Of a stretch of DNA of 64,000 bases, positions 1 to 10,340 are shown one piece after another (positions within the stretch are counted from its first letter, which is position 1; every line of letters starts with the position of its first letter). Origin of the DNA: Belliella pelovolcani (lineage in GTDB: Bacteria; Bacteroidota; Bacteroidia; Cytophagales; Cyclobacteriaceae). The translations under genes were made by a program, and so were the position numbers. The notes under the pieces are model-generated. The model saw nothing but the letters and a program-made list of their open reading frames with translations. It had not been told where the DNA came from and did not search any database. The DNA is taken from assembly GCF_900156785.1 (NCBI RefSeq), contig NZ_FTOP01000013.1:52541-116540 (forward strand). Reading direction: 5' to 3'.

Positions 1-926
1 CTACGATTGGATAGCCGGTCTTACCTTCGCACCATTTATTGAAGTCATCTTCGGCATTTCTCCAAGGAATGGTATCGTATTGAGGTTTGAAGGCTTTATC
101 TACAACTTGTGGATTATGAAACAGAATCATCATGTAAAACTCTCTCCAGATCAATTCATTCAAGTAAGTATCATTCAGCTGAGCTGCCTCTAGGGCTAGC
201 TTTCTGACGCTGATGGTCCCAAACCTTAAATGAATACCGAGCCTCGATGTCCCATTGATGGCAGGGAAATTCCTCACTTTATCATACTTACTGATCAGTG
301 GCTTATCAATTTCGAGTGGAGGAATCGCAATTGAAGTTTGCTGGAATCCCATTTCTTCAAGGCTAGGGATTGGTAAAGGCTTGGTTTTGTAGAAATTTCT
401 CTTTCTGCCATCTAGTGAAAGCAGTTCGATATTTGACTTTTTGAATTTATCCAACCAGACTCGACTATATGGTGTGAAAACTTTGTAAAAGTCACCACTA
501 CCATTGACGATCTCTTCTTTTTCAAAAATCACTTGGTCTTTGAAGTCTAGAAATTGAATTCCTTTTTCTTTTAGGAGCTTTTTGATGGATTCATCTCTTT
601 CCTTCGCGTAAGGTTCATAATCTCTATTCGTATAGACATTTTGAATGTCGTATGTGTTCAATAGTTCTTTCCAGACCTCTTCTGGTTTTCCGTATTTCAC
701 CAAAATACTGCTTTCAAAATCACTGAGTTCATTTGAAATTCTACTGATTTGCTGGTGTATAAATTCTACCCTAGCATCCGATTTGTCTTCCAAATCATCT
801 AAAATGTTTCTATCGAAAATAAACAGTGGCAATACATTACTTTCCTGCTCAAAGGCATAGTACAAGCCAGTATTATCCTCTAACCTCAAATCTCTTCTGA
901 ACCAGAATATGCTAATTTTTTCCATA
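1..926 (-). CDS. Deoxyribodipyrimidine photolyase / cryptochrome family protein (3' end outside window)
   Basis: I translated this from the reverse strand because it runs off the left edge. It starts at the ATG at 926-924 and stays open for 308 codons. The N-terminus MEKISIFWFRRDLRLEDN carries the FWFRRDLR signature of the photolyase antenna-binding domain. Near the visible end, WREFYMMILFHNP followed by a PWRN/KW stretch matches the start of the FAD-binding helical domain. The family repairs cyclobutane pyrimidine dimers (or 6-4 products) using blue light and reduced FAD; the subclass cannot be settled from this part. Family members are usually 430-480 residues, so about a third is missing. 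It is transcribed in the same direction as the TamB gene behind it, with 64 bp between. Confidence 0.93.
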
Positions 927-990
927 ATTGTAATTGCTAACAGTTCATTAATACTTGAAATAAAAAATTGTTTATCGATAGCCAATCAAA

Positions 991-3900
991 TTAATCCTCC
1001 AGCTTCATTTGATAATCTAAGGGACTTACCTTTCTTTCTAAATTATCCAAGGGAATAGGTTTCCAATTTTCCTGATCTTCAAATTGGTACCTTAGAAAAT
1101 CATCCGTATCATTGATTCTCAGCTTTTCTTTATTTTTTCTTGTCAATCTATCCACTAGTTCTTTGAAAGAATTGAAAGCCAGATTTTGAGAAACTGATAT
1201 TCCATAAGTCGCTACATTTCTAGAAAGTGAGAGTGAAGTGAAGGTATTGAAGTTGTTTCTATTGTAGATTCTTAGCCTGTACCGACCATCTTGCGTAATT
1301 AGATATTCAGCTTGCCAATCTCCCGCAATGCTATTGATGTCAGCATTTCCCTGTAAATCTGTAAAGCCTCCATCCCTAGTAACCCTCAATCTCCCATCTA
1401 GGAAGGTATAGGCCACTCGCAATTGAAATGTTTCCAATGCACTTTGATCTAGACTAGCTAGATCTATATCCACTTCCAGGTTTTGATCTACTTGGGCAAT
1501 GAAGCTATTTAGTTGCGAGGATAGTAGCTGGCTGAGGTTAGAGCTAGCAATGTTGCTTACGCCGCTGAATTGACCTTCTGGAGAAAATGAGCGCATCATA
1601 ATGACTGAAAATACCTGTCGGTTTTTTTCCTGCTCGTCATTGGCAATTCTGTTTCTGAATGCAGAAATATAAGTCTGAATATTTCCTTCTGGATATTCAG
1701 AAAAGTCAAAGTCAAAGTCAATTTCAGGACTGAGAATACTCCCTTTCAAATCCATGATCACTTTGAGTGGCCATCTTCTGCGCATTTGTGGATCTTCCAG
1801 TTCACTACCCTGTGTAGTTCCTGTCTGTAAGTTTTGCAGTGATACGGACTCTTGATAGGTGGCACGCAGGTCCATCACTCCTTCATATGGATCCCCAAAC
1901 CAAGAGATACGTCCCCCAGGTTGTACTACAAACTCCCGCCTGATGATGTTATAGAGGGAGAAGTTGTACTTTGCTTCGGTGATTTCATAGTTTCCAGCCA
2001 TAGAAAAATTACCCTGTGTGTCAATGTTGAGGTTGAGGACTCCTCTTCCTCTACCTTGTATGTTTTCGCCAGTTCTTGGGTCAATTTGAATTTCTACATA
2101 GGCATCTGGCGTCACATCTAGGGCGAAATTCATCCTGATATTGTTGATGGCTATTCTTTCTACTTCATTTTGAAAATCTATTACTCTAGTAGTATCTCGG
2201 ACATTGATGATATTGATGAAGTCTTCTTGTGCTTGAATATTACTTGAGCCAAATGGAATGAAAATCCTAGTATTGGCCTGTGAAGTAGCTCGTGCATTGA
2301 TGTCAAGGTTATTTGCTGCGCCAAAGATATCCAATCTGCCAGTGGCATAGGCTGTGCCATAAAAAAGGTCATTATCTCTAGATGAAGTGTTGAGTACTTG
2401 AAAATTCTCCATGTTGGAAGTAATATCCAAAATGAAGTCTTTGAAGCCATCATGTGTTACGCCACCTCGCAAGTTGGCAATGTTTCCATTGATATCTTTG
2501 AGGGAAAGCTCTCTGAAGGAAATCTCGTTGGTGTCAAATATCAAGTTGCCATCAATGGTGTAAAAAGTATTCAGATAATTAATTTTCAATGTACCACCAT
2601 TTACCCTGCTTGATCCCAATACGATAGGAGAGATAATGGTTCCTGATATATCCAGATCCCCATTTACAGTTCCCCCCATCTGTGTGAGGTATTCATCAAG
2701 AAAAGGTTCTAAAACTGAAATATTAGCATCTCTGAGCTGCGCTTTAAGCTCAATTTCATTATCCTCGGTATTGCTTAGATATCCATTGATATTGATTACT
2801 TTTTTGCCTTCTCTGATATTTCCGAGCTCTAGGTTGATTTTATCATCTTCAAGGTAAGTAGCTGCTTCTATGTCACCGATCAGGAAATTATTGATGTAAA
2901 ATTCATTGATGGTCAAGTTTCCATTCACTGCTAGGATATCATAAAAGTTTCCAAAGGAAAATATACCATTGGCTGTACCTTCATAGGATTTTAGACTTAA
3001 GGTATTAAAAAAATCTAGATTGACTTCGTGTATTTCCAATCCCAATATCTGATCTGGCTCGGGAGAGACGCGACCATTTAGTGCTAGGAATTGACTTTCG
3101 TTAGTCAGCTTTATGTTGTCAAACTGGATAATTTTATCAGCTATGTATATTTGGTTATTGGGATCAAATTGCCAGATTTTATCCAATACTTTGAGTTCTG
3201 AAGGATCCATGACAATTGAAGTGTGATCTGGAAAAATCCGCACTTCACTACTCAAGTTGATGTAACTTTCTGAACTTAGCTGGTCTTGCTTGTATGTCAG
3301 TTCAATTTTATTTTCATCCCATATGGCCTCCATGGCCATATTGTTAAAAGTAAGTCCATTGGCTAATTCCTGTGTTTTTGAAAAAACATAGAAAGAAGCT
3401 AGGACGTCTCCAGAATCGGATAGCTTGGAAGTATTGAAGTCTAGATTGGTATCAAAAAGGAACCCACCATTGTAGTAAATTGAGTCTAAGCTAGAGAAGA
3501 AATTAAAGATTGTATTGCTGGGGGTTTGATAGAAAGCTCCTTCTACAATTGTGTTTTTTGATATCGAAGCCTTGGGTTCTACAATGTTGATGATAGGGTT
3601 GATATCGATCAGATTTAAATTGATATCGATGTTATAAGGCTCAAAATCTATATTTTTTTGAACCGAAGTAGGGAGAGGAGAATTCGTCAATATCGCCCAG
3701 TACTGTCTACTTAATAGAGAAACATCGTCAACAAGCTTTTGAACTTCAAACTTTCCAGAAATTCCAGCCACTAAAAGATCCGAATTGAGAGAAATCAACC
3801 TGGAGTCATCTGTAAATAAGGATTGGAAAAAGAAATTGTCAACTGTGAGGTTTCTACCTTCATAGCTGAGGTTTACATCACTGAATCTTGCAATTCCCTC

Positions 3901-5646
3901 AATATCATCTAAAGTAATACCCTTGGTATCCATGTCAACCTTGCCACTGACAAACAGATCTCTATCCATGATTTTCAAATCCATCAAGTAGGCTGTATCT
4001 ATTTGTACGTTGAGTCTGATGGAATCTTTATTATCCCTGAGATCCAATACGCCATCAAAGTTAGCTTTGAGGTTTGGGTCATTTACTTCAAGTTGACCTC
4101 TAAAGAGATCCCTACCAAAAGTTGCATTACTGACAATATTGGTATAATCGTATTGGTTGATTCCAAGTTTTTTGATGTCGGCATCTACCTGTACTAAGGC
4201 TGTTTCTACTGTCAGTCCAGTCCCTTTTATTTGCCCTGTTAGGGTTACTTTTTGGAAATTCTCTTGGTCTTCAAGCAATATACCTAAATCAAGGTTTCTC
4301 AATTCTACCCGGCCATTGTATGCGGGTTGATTGTTGGCATATCGATAGTTTAGTCTTCCAATCATCTGACCAATGCCTGTTCGGAAGTTGCCATTTGCAG
4401 TAAAATTGGTCAGGTAGCCAGAGAAATCTGTGTCAAATCTGATATCTCTGAATTTGTTAATTTCTCGCTGAGCATCTTGGCTGATGTACGGCGAGAGATC
4501 ATTGCTATTCAAAATTGAGTTTATCAACGACATCTCAAAAAATGTATTTGCAACATCAGGGAGACCTTTGATATTAAACTTTCCAAATAGTGCAGATCGC
4601 TGACCAAAACGAATCAGCAGCTGATCGGAAGTCAATAGGTCAACGGTCCCCTTGATGTCCCCACTGAGTGTAATGCGGTCTTGAAAATCGGGAATTTGGT
4701 CAGTGAAATATTTGAGGTCTTGAATGTCCAAGGTGGATTCATCCAAGCTTGCGAAGATTTGTACTTCTTCATTGAAATTAGATAAAGCAGAAGTGGATTC
4801 GTAGGTGAATTTGAGGTAATCTTTGATTTCAGTTCTATTTGATCTCAAAAACAATTCATCAAACTCCATAAAGCTTGGTGAGTAGGTGAATTTTGTTTTC
4901 AGCTGTTGAATGACTATTCCTGAAGTGACCTCAATGCCTCTTAGAAAATTTGTTTTGAACCCGACTTCTCCAGCGTAGGTATAGAAATCATCTGCATCTG
5001 CTAGCAAATCTCTAAATCTAAGTTGGTTGTAATCAAAGCCAGAAGTCACTGGAATTCCTTTGTAATTGATTACATCTAGAGATGTTTCTTCAAAGAAAAT
5101 ATTACTGATACTGAATTTTGGTTTGATGCTAGGCTTGTCTGAGCTGGGTAGTAAGTTATTGATCCGATCAAAAAAGATGGAGATATTTAAGGCCTCTTCA
5201 TTGGGGTGGGATAGCAATCTGACATTCCCGTTGATCAATTTGATTTGGTCTAAACTTGGGTTTTCTCGATCCAGTAATCCTTTTATCGAAAAGTCTATGA
5301 AGACCTCTTGCAAGTTGATCATCAAGCTATCTTGGGTATCATAGATCAATACATCATCTAAACTCACAGCATCCCACCATCGGATATTGACCCTAGAAAT
5401 AGAAGTGTCAAAACCAGTTTGTTTGGTAATATAATTAGTCAGAAAACCAGTGAATTTTGTCTGAACTGCAGGAATCTGAAGTGCTCCTGCTAGTAAGATC
5501 ACCCCCAAAATCAGGAAAAGGATTAACCTGAATAGCAGTTTAAAGGCTTTCAGTATTTTTTCCGTAACTTTCGACTTCTTTTCCAAAGGGGTAGTACAAA
5601 ATGAATGTAAATATTCTAGCCATTGAGTCATCCTGTGACGAAACAT
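991..5646 (-). CDS. TamB-like translocation/assembly module protein (DUF490)
   Basis: A 1551-residue protein with one N-terminal membrane segment at about residues 35-55 (LLFRLILFLILGVILLAGA), then a very long repetitive beta-rich body with many short D/N-rich strands, and a C-terminal TamB/DUF490-type domain at about 1100-1500 (for example GRGVLNLNIDTQGNFS and PEIDFDFDFSEYPEGN). TamB-type proteins span the periplasm as a hydrophobic beta-groove and move lipids or outer-membrane proteins; Bacteroidota homologues of this size are common. The start is uncertain: ATG at 5646 or 5631 both overlap the divergent tsaD start, while a TTG at 5586 would avoid the overlap and still keep the membrane segment. 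The photolyase gene follows 64 bp downstream. Confidence 0.9.
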   Translation of the reverse strand: MFRHRMTQWLEYLHSFCTTPLEKKSKVTEKILKAFKLLFRLILFLILGVILLAGALQIPAVQTKFTGFLTNYITKQTGFDTSISRVNIRWWDAVSLDDVLIYDTQDSLMINLQEVFIDFSIKGLLDRENPSLDQIKLINGNVRLLSHPNEEALNISIFFDRINNLLPSSDKPSIKPKFSISNIFFEETSLDVINYKGIPVTSGFDYNQLRFRDLLADADDFYTYAGEVGFKTNFLRGIEVTSGIVIQQLKTKFTYSPSFMEFDELFLRSNRTEIKDYLKFTYESTSALSNFNEEVQIFASLDESTLDIQDLKYFTDQIPDFQDRITLSGDIKGTVDLLTSDQLLIRFGQRSALFGKFNIKGLPDVANTFFEMSLINSILNSNDLSPYISQDAQREINKFRDIRFDTDFSGYLTNFTANGNFRTGIGQMIGRLNYRYANNQPAYNGRVELRNLDLGILLEDQENFQKVTLTGQIKGTGLTVETALVQVDADIKKLGINQYDYTNIVSNATFGRDLFRGQLEVNDPNLKANFDGVLDLRDNKDSIRLNVQIDTAYLMDLKIMDRDLFVSGKVDMDTKGITLDDIEGIARFSDVNLSYEGRNLTVDNFFFQSLFTDDSRLISLNSDLLVAGISGKFEVQKLVDDVSLLSRQYWAILTNSPLPTSVQKNIDFEPYNIDINLNLIDINPIINIVEPKASISKNTIVEGAFYQTPSNTIFNFFSSLDSIYYNGGFLFDTNLDFNTSKLSDSGDVLASFYVFSKTQELANGLTFNNMAMEAIWDENKIELTYKQDQLSSESYINLSSEVRIFPDHTSIVMDPSELKVLDKIWQFDPNNQIYIADKIIQFDNIKLTNESQFLALNGRVSPEPDQILGLEIHEVNLDFFNTLSLKSYEGTANGIFSFGNFYDILAVNGNLTINEFYINNFLIGDIEAATYLEDDKINLELGNIREGKKVININGYLSNTEDNEIELKAQLRDANISVLEPFLDEYLTQMGGTVNGDLDISGTIISPIVLGSSRVNGGTLKINYLNTFYTIDGNLIFDTNEISFRELSLKDINGNIANLRGGVTHDGFKDFILDITSNMENFQVLNTSSRDNDLFYGTAYATGRLDIFGAANNLDINARATSQANTRIFIPFGSSNIQAQEDFINIINVRDTTRVIDFQNEVERIAINNIRMNFALDVTPDAYVEIQIDPRTGENIQGRGRGVLNLNIDTQGNFSMAGNYEITEAKYNFSLYNIIRREFVVQPGGRISWFGDPYEGVMDLRATYQESVSLQNLQTGTTQGSELEDPQMRRRWPLKVIMDLKGSILSPEIDFDFDFSEYPEGNIQTYISAFRNRIANDEQEKNRQVFSVIMMRSFSPEGQFSGVSNIASSNLSQLLSSQLNSFIAQVDQNLEVDIDLASLDQSALETFQLRVAYTFLDGRLRVTRDGGFTDLQGNADINSIAGDWQAEYLITQDGRYRLRIYNRNNFNTFTSLSLSRNVATYGISVSQNLAFNSFKELVDRLTRKNKEKLRINDTDDFLRYQFEDQENWKPIPLDNLERKVSPLDYQMKLED

Positions 5647-6605
5647 CGGCTTCTATAATATCTAATGGCAAAATACTTAATAATATTGTCGCCACGCAAT
5701 CAGTTCATGAAAAATATGGTGGTGTAGTTCCTGAACTTGCATCACGTGCTCATCAGCAGCACCTCATTCCAGTGGTTCAAGAGGCCATTTCTTCATCTGG
5801 AATGGCAAAAAGTGAATTGAACGCTATTGCGGTTACTTTAGGGCCGGGTTTGATGGGCTCGTTGATGGTAGGGGTATCTTTTGCTAAGTCATTAGCTTAT
5901 TCACTTGGAATCCCACTGATTGGAGTCAATCACATGGAGGCTCATATCATGGCACATTTTATAGATGAGCCAAAGCCTAGCTTTCCTTTTATTTGTCTTA
6001 CAGTCAGCGGAGGTCATACCCAACTAGTGCTGGTCAAAAGCCATTTGGAAATGGAAGTGATAGGAGAGACTATGGATGACGCCGTTGGAGAAGCTTTCGA
6101 TAAGACGGCGAAGTTATTGGGCTTGCCATATCCAGGTGGTCCCTTGATTGATAAGCATGCCCAACTTGGAAATCCGTTAGCATATAAGTTCCCAATATCG
6201 GACATGCCAGGATTGACATTTTCATTCAGTGGTATCAAGACTGCGATTCTTTATTTTCTTAGAGATCAGATCAAAGAAAATCCTAATTTTATCGAAGAGC
6301 ACATCAATGATATCTGCGCTTCTGTACAATATACTTTGATACAGACTTTGATGCAGAAGCTCAAAAAAGCAGCAAAAGAATATCAAATTAAAGAAATTGC
6401 TATTGCAGGAGGAGTTTCTGCAAATTCAGGTTTGAGAAGGGAACTCGAAGTACTGGCTGAGAAGTTGAAGTGGAAAACCTACATCCCCAAATTTGAGTAT
6501 TGCACCGATAATGCAGCCATGATTGCGATGGCCGCGCATTATAAGTATCAGCAAAGTGAATTCCTAGGACTCGATGCGAGTCCAGAAGCAAGGATGAAAA
6601 TATAA
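5601..6605 (+). CDS. tsaD: tRNA N6-adenosine threonylcarbamoyltransferase TsaD
   Basis: A 334-residue protein of the Kae1/TsaD family at normal length. It transfers the threonylcarbamoyl group to A37 of ANN-decoding tRNAs, in complex with TsaB and TsaE in the cytoplasm. Visible marks: the N-terminus NILAIESSCDETSASI, the metal-binding HMEAHIMAH with His111 and His115, the nucleotide-binding SGGHTQ, GPGLMGSLMVG near residues 80-90, and the C-terminal GGVSANSGLR and CTDNAAMIA. The ATG at 5601 gives the exact family N-terminus, so it fixes the start. The coding start overlaps the divergent TamB start by up to 46 bp. smpB follows after 4 bp, suggesting an operon. Confidence 0.98.
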   Translation: MNVNILAIESSCDETSASIISNGKILNNIVATQSVHEKYGGVVPELASRAHQQHLIPVVQEAISSSGMAKSELNAIAVTLGPGLMGSLMVGVSFAKSLAYSLGIPLIGVNHMEAHIMAHFIDEPKPSFPFICLTVSGGHTQLVLVKSHLEMEVIGETMDDAVGEAFDKTAKLLGLPYPGGPLIDKHAQLGNPLAYKFPISDMPGLTFSFSGIKTAILYFLRDQIKENPNFIEEHINDICASVQYTLIQTLMQKLKKAAKEYQIKEIAIAGGVSANSGLRRELEVLAEKLKWKTYIPKFEYCTDNAAMIAMAAHYKYQQSEFLGLDASPEARMKI

Positions 6606-6609
6606 GCTT

Positions 6610-7074
6610 ATGAATAAGAAAAGTAGATTTGAGAAAATCATCAATATAAAAAATAAGAAAGCGAGCTATGAGTTTGAGTTTATCGAAAAATTCACCGCTG
6701 GATTGGTACTGAAAGGAACCGAAATCAAGTCTATTCGGGAAGGGAAGGTTTCTTTGACAGAAGCATATTGCTATTTTAGATCTGGGGAATTGTATATCAA
6801 GCAGATGCACATCGCTCCATATTCTATGGCAGCAAGCTATAATCATGATGCAGTTCGTGAGCGCAAACTTTTGCTAAACAAGAAAGAACTTGATAAATTA
6901 GAAACTAAATTTTCAGAAAAGGGTCTTTCCATCATTCCTGTAAGAGTATTTCTCAATGACAAGGGATTGGCGAAACTTGAGATCGCCTTAGCAAGGGGTA
7001 AAAAGCTCCACGACAAGAGGAATGATATCAAAGAAAAAGATCTGAAAAAGGAAATGAGTAGGCTGACCTATTAA
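6610..7074 (+). CDS. smpB: SsrA-binding protein SmpB
   Basis: A 154-residue protein of standard length. SmpB binds the tRNA-like part of tmRNA and brings it to stalled ribosomes for trans-translation. The sequence has the KASYEFEFIEKFTAGLVL start of the OB-fold, GTEIKSIREGKVSL, EAYCYFR, and the basic tail RGKKLHDKRNDIKEKD that enters the mRNA channel. It begins 4 bp after tsaD and is probably cotranscribed with it; no tmRNA gene was recognised in this window. Confidence 0.98.
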   Translation: MNKKSRFEKIINIKNKKASYEFEFIEKFTAGLVLKGTEIKSIREGKVSLTEAYCYFRSGELYIKQMHIAPYSMAASYNHDAVRERKLLLNKKELDKLETKFSEKGLSIIPVRVFLNDKGLAKLEIALARGKKLHDKRNDIKEKDLKKEMSRLTY

Positions 7075-7128
7075 ACAATCAGATTAAACAGCATGTTTTT
7101 CGGTCAGTTTGGATTAATAAAACTGAAT

Positions 7129-7635
7129 ATGGAAAAGCGTGTTTTGGTACTGAACATGGATCATTCTCCAGTGGCTGTAGTGACAGTTCAGAAAGCATTT
7201 GTGTTGATTTTTTTGGAAAAGGCAAGTTGCCTTACTTATTATGAATCACTTACCATACGCACTGTCAGTATGAGCTACAGCTACCCAGCTGTAGTTAGGC
7301 TAAACGAGTATAAAAATATTCCATTCAGAGGTGTATTACTTAATCGTGTCAACCTATTTAGAAGAGATAAGGGCGAATGTCAATACTGTGGATCTAAGAA
7401 AAATCTCACCATAGATCATGTGATTCCAAAATCAAAAGGCGGAAAAACTAATTGGACAAATCTAATTACAGCATGTAATAGGTGTAATGTGACCAAAGGA
7501 GATAAAACCCCTGAACAAAGCGGAATGATGCTTCGCTCAAAGCCTTTTAAACCTAGTCTTGCATATTTTCTAGCAGAGTATGCAGAACGACAAGCGGAAG
7601 AGTGGCTTCCTTTTTTGACCGTTAAAGCTTATTGA
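7129..7635 (+). CDS. HNH endonuclease family protein
   Basis: A 168-residue protein when started at the ATG at 7129 (MEKRVLVLNMDHSP); the frame is open upstream to an ATG at 7093, but family members begin at the VLVLN strand. The C-terminal half is an HNH fold with two zinc-binding pairs: CQYC at residues 84-87, the catalytic IDHVIPKSKGG with His97, an Asn in NWTNL, then CNRC near 115-118. Proteins of this form are single copy and widespread in Bacteroidota and Actinobacteria; their substrate is not established. It follows smpB by 54 bp on the same strand. A housekeeping or DNA-processing role is possible; no mobile-element context is seen. Confidence 0.9.
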   Translation: MEKRVLVLNMDHSPVAVVTVQKAFVLIFLEKASCLTYYESLTIRTVSMSYSYPAVVRLNEYKNIPFRGVLLNRVNLFRRDKGECQYCGSKKNLTIDHVIPKSKGGKTNWTNLITACNRCNVTKGDKTPEQSGMMLRSKPFKPSLAYFLAEYAERQAEEWLPFLTVKAY

Positions 7636-7681
7636 TCTTTGGAATAATTTTTGCCTTATGATTCGCTGAAAATCTTGTAAT

Positions 7682-10186
7682 ATGAAGTCAGCAAAAAATA
7701 TTTTTAAGGTAGGAAACAAAGTTGCATTGGGATTTTTCTTAGCTGTATTTTTAGTGATTAGTGTTAGCATAGTTACTTTTATTAGTATTCAAAATCTGTT
7801 GGATACAGTAGAGAATTTATCAGAACCAAATCAAAAGCTGCGACAACTCAATGGATTGATGGCGGATGTTTATCTTTTGGATTTATCTAAGGCTGATAGA
7901 ACATCTGACAAAGACTCAATTTTCAATGAGGCTTATGAAAGAATAGTAGATCGAATCAAGTGGCTCAATCAAAACGCAGACAATAAATCAGAAAAAGAGA
8001 GTTTTGATAAAATCAACTTAAATATTCAGGAGTTGTTAGTTTCCTATGCGGGGTTGGAAGAAATCAGGTATAGATTAACCAACAGAAGTTTTAGCGAAGA
8101 AGCTTTGAAGACAATAGAAATAAAAATCCAAAGACAAAAGCAAACCTCGGAATTGGAATTTTTAGGAAACTTGAGAAGAAGAGATCTTTTTGGTGATAGT
8201 GAATCGACACTTAGTGAAGAAGAGGAAGAAATCCTCACTGAGGAAGATAGAGATAATATATCAGATATAGTAGAAGAGTTAGAAGCACTCAATTTGGTAC
8301 AGTCTGGCACTCGATTATCTCGACAGGAATCTGATTCTGTATTAGTTGCCCTCAAGAATCTAGTTACTAGGCTTTACAAAGACGAACAAGAGTTAAGAGA
8401 AAACTTTATACAGTTGGAAGTTTCTTTGCAAGGGAAAAATACTGAGGTTTTTTCAGAAATACAGAGCCTGATAAGCAATATGCAAAGAAGTCTTCTAGCG
8501 CAGTATAGAGAGAAAAATGAATCTGCATATAACTTAACCTACAATGTATCATTGATATTAGGAGGGCTTGTTTTTTTAGGGGTAATAGGGTCCGTTGGCT
8601 TTGTTTATACAATACTAAAGGAAGTTAGAAGAGCTGAGAAGTATCGACTTGGGTTAGAAAGAGCCAAGCAGCATTCCGATGACCTAGCAAAAGCCAAGCA
8701 AAATTTTTTGGCAAATATGAGTCATGAGATTCGAAATCCACTACATGCAATCCAAGGATATCAAGATCTTTTGAAAAAGACGCATTTGAATGAGCATCAA
8801 ACTGAATTCGTCCAAATGATAGGATTTGCATCAGCTACCTTGATGCAAATTGTCAATGATATTTTAGATTTTTCAAAATTGGAAGCTGGAAAAATCTCTA
8901 TTGAGAAACAGCCTTTTGACGGATTACAATTGTTTGTAGCCATGAAGAGTTTTTATTCTTTTAAGACTGAAGAGAAAGGTTTGGCTTTTGATTGGGATAT
9001 ACAGTTGCCTAAGAACCATACATTAGTAGGTGATCAGTTGAGAATCAATCAGATTATGAACAATCTACTCTCCAATGCGATCAAATTTACTGAAAAAGGA
9101 TATGTCAATGTGCAAGTTGTTTACATTGATGGCAGCCTTCAGATGACGGTGGAGGATTCTGGGATTGGTATATCTAAGGAAGTCAAGCAGCAAATATTTC
9201 AAGAGTTCAATCAAGGAGATGGATCCATTACAAGGAAATTTGGAGGTACAGGTTTAGGATTGTCAATTGTCAAAAGACTTGTGGATTTACAAGGAGGAAC
9301 AATTCAAGTAGATAGTGAACAGGATAGGGGGACTGTGATTGAGATCAGCATTCCAATGGAGCTTAGTCAAGTGCAAGTTGCAAATAAATTAACTGCTAAA
9401 CATGATTTCAAATTGGAAGGTCTCACATTCCTAATAATAGATGATGACCGAATGGGTTTGAAATTGCTGAGGTTATTATTGGAAAGTAAAGGTGCCATTG
9501 TGAAGAGCTATTTGGGAGGAAAGGCGTTCAAGGAATCCTATCAGCAAGAGGATTTCGATCTTGCATTGGTTGATATTCAAATGCCTGAAGTTGATGGTGT
9601 GGAGGTACTCAATTTGCTTCAGAAAGATTTTGGTAAAGACATAGCTAAAGTATTTGCAATGACAGCTAATGTATTTGCAGATGAACAACAGAAACTGAAA
9701 GAAAAGGGATTTGTAGATATTCTGTTGAAGCCATTTGATGAAGAGAAACTTTATGATTTGCTGAGTAGTCATCTTGACCTAGCCTTGCTCAATTCTAATC
9801 ATTCCAAAGGAGTAGTCTCTGATAAAGAGGTCAAAATAGCCAAGGAAAAAACTTATGATCTGTCAGATATGGAGAAGTTTTCAATGGGAGACCAAGAGCT
9901 TTTTGCTGAGATTATGCAGGATTTTATCTCAGAGGGCATCAATGATATGGATAGATTGAAAATGTGCTTAGGGCAAAGTGATTTTGGGAAGATTAGAGAG
10001 ATAACACATCAATTGGCAAGTAGATTAGGACAGATCAAATCTCCACTATCTGAAAAAGCAAAAGCGATAGAAGTGGCATTGAAAAATGGGCAAAACGAAG
10101 GAATGAAAGATCAGATTACTGAATTGATTTCAGGGATGCAAAATCTTTTCAGTGAATTAAAAATCAATTTGAGGATTGAGGTTTAA
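7682..10186 (+). CDS. Hybrid sensor histidine kinase with receiver and HPt domains
   Basis: An 834-residue membrane sensor. Domains in order: membrane segment at about 14-36, a mostly helical, acidic extracytoplasmic part to about 285, second membrane segment at about 288-312, HisKA with phospho-acceptor His348 in MSHEIRNPLHAIQGY, HATPase (N box NNLLSNAIKF, DSGIGIS, GGTGLGLSIVKRL), a receiver with Asp631 in LVDIQMPEVDG, and a C-terminal HPt-like domain with His776 in ITHQLASRLGQI. It therefore carries a full His-Asp-His relay and should pass phosphate to a separate response regulator. The best neighbour is the convergent enhancer-binding regulator at 10341-11669. The sensing part contains no PAS or other named domain that I recognise, so the signal is unknown. 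Confidence 0.95.
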   Translation: MKSAKNIFKVGNKVALGFFLAVFLVISVSIVTFISIQNLLDTVENLSEPNQKLRQLNGLMADVYLLDLSKADRTSDKDSIFNEAYERIVDRIKWLNQNADNKSEKESFDKINLNIQELLVSYAGLEEIRYRLTNRSFSEEALKTIEIKIQRQKQTSELEFLGNLRRRDLFGDSESTLSEEEEEILTEEDRDNISDIVEELEALNLVQSGTRLSRQESDSVLVALKNLVTRLYKDEQELRENFIQLEVSLQGKNTEVFSEIQSLISNMQRSLLAQYREKNESAYNLTYNVSLILGGLVFLGVIGSVGFVYTILKEVRRAEKYRLGLERAKQHSDDLAKAKQNFLANMSHEIRNPLHAIQGYQDLLKKTHLNEHQTEFVQMIGFASATLMQIVNDILDFSKLEAGKISIEKQPFDGLQLFVAMKSFYSFKTEEKGLAFDWDIQLPKNHTLVGDQLRINQIMNNLLSNAIKFTEKGYVNVQVVYIDGSLQMTVEDSGIGISKEVKQQIFQEFNQGDGSITRKFGGTGLGLSIVKRLVDLQGGTIQVDSEQDRGTVIEISIPMELSQVQVANKLTAKHDFKLEGLTFLIIDDDRMGLKLLRLLLESKGAIVKSYLGGKAFKESYQQEDFDLALVDIQMPEVDGVEVLNLLQKDFGKDIAKVFAMTANVFADEQQKLKEKGFVDILLKPFDEEKLYDLLSSHLDLALLNSNHSKGVVSDKEVKIAKEKTYDLSDMEKFSMGDQELFAEIMQDFISEGINDMDRLKMCLGQSDFGKIREITHQLASRLGQIKSPLSEKAKAIEVALKNGQNEGMKDQITELISGMQNLFSELKINLRIEV

Positions 10187-10340
10187 TAAATAGTAAGGGA
10201 AAGATCCCTAAAGAGATGTTGCTTTTCTACTACAGTCTGTAATTCGCTAAAAATTGACCTGATCAGATTGTTATGGAAGAGATTTTTAGAAACCACTCAT
10301 GAGTTAAAGAAATTGATCTACAGATACTCGGGATAGAATT

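Noticed and set aside
9476..9772. 98-codon frame opposite the hybrid kinase receiver domain
   Set aside because: Lies fully antisense to a confident gene, with composition of a shadow frame.
10187..10340. Terminator between convergent kinase and regulator genes (AGGGAAAGATCCCT)
   Set aside because: The stem is only about 4-5 bp and no T-run follows; not good enough to list.
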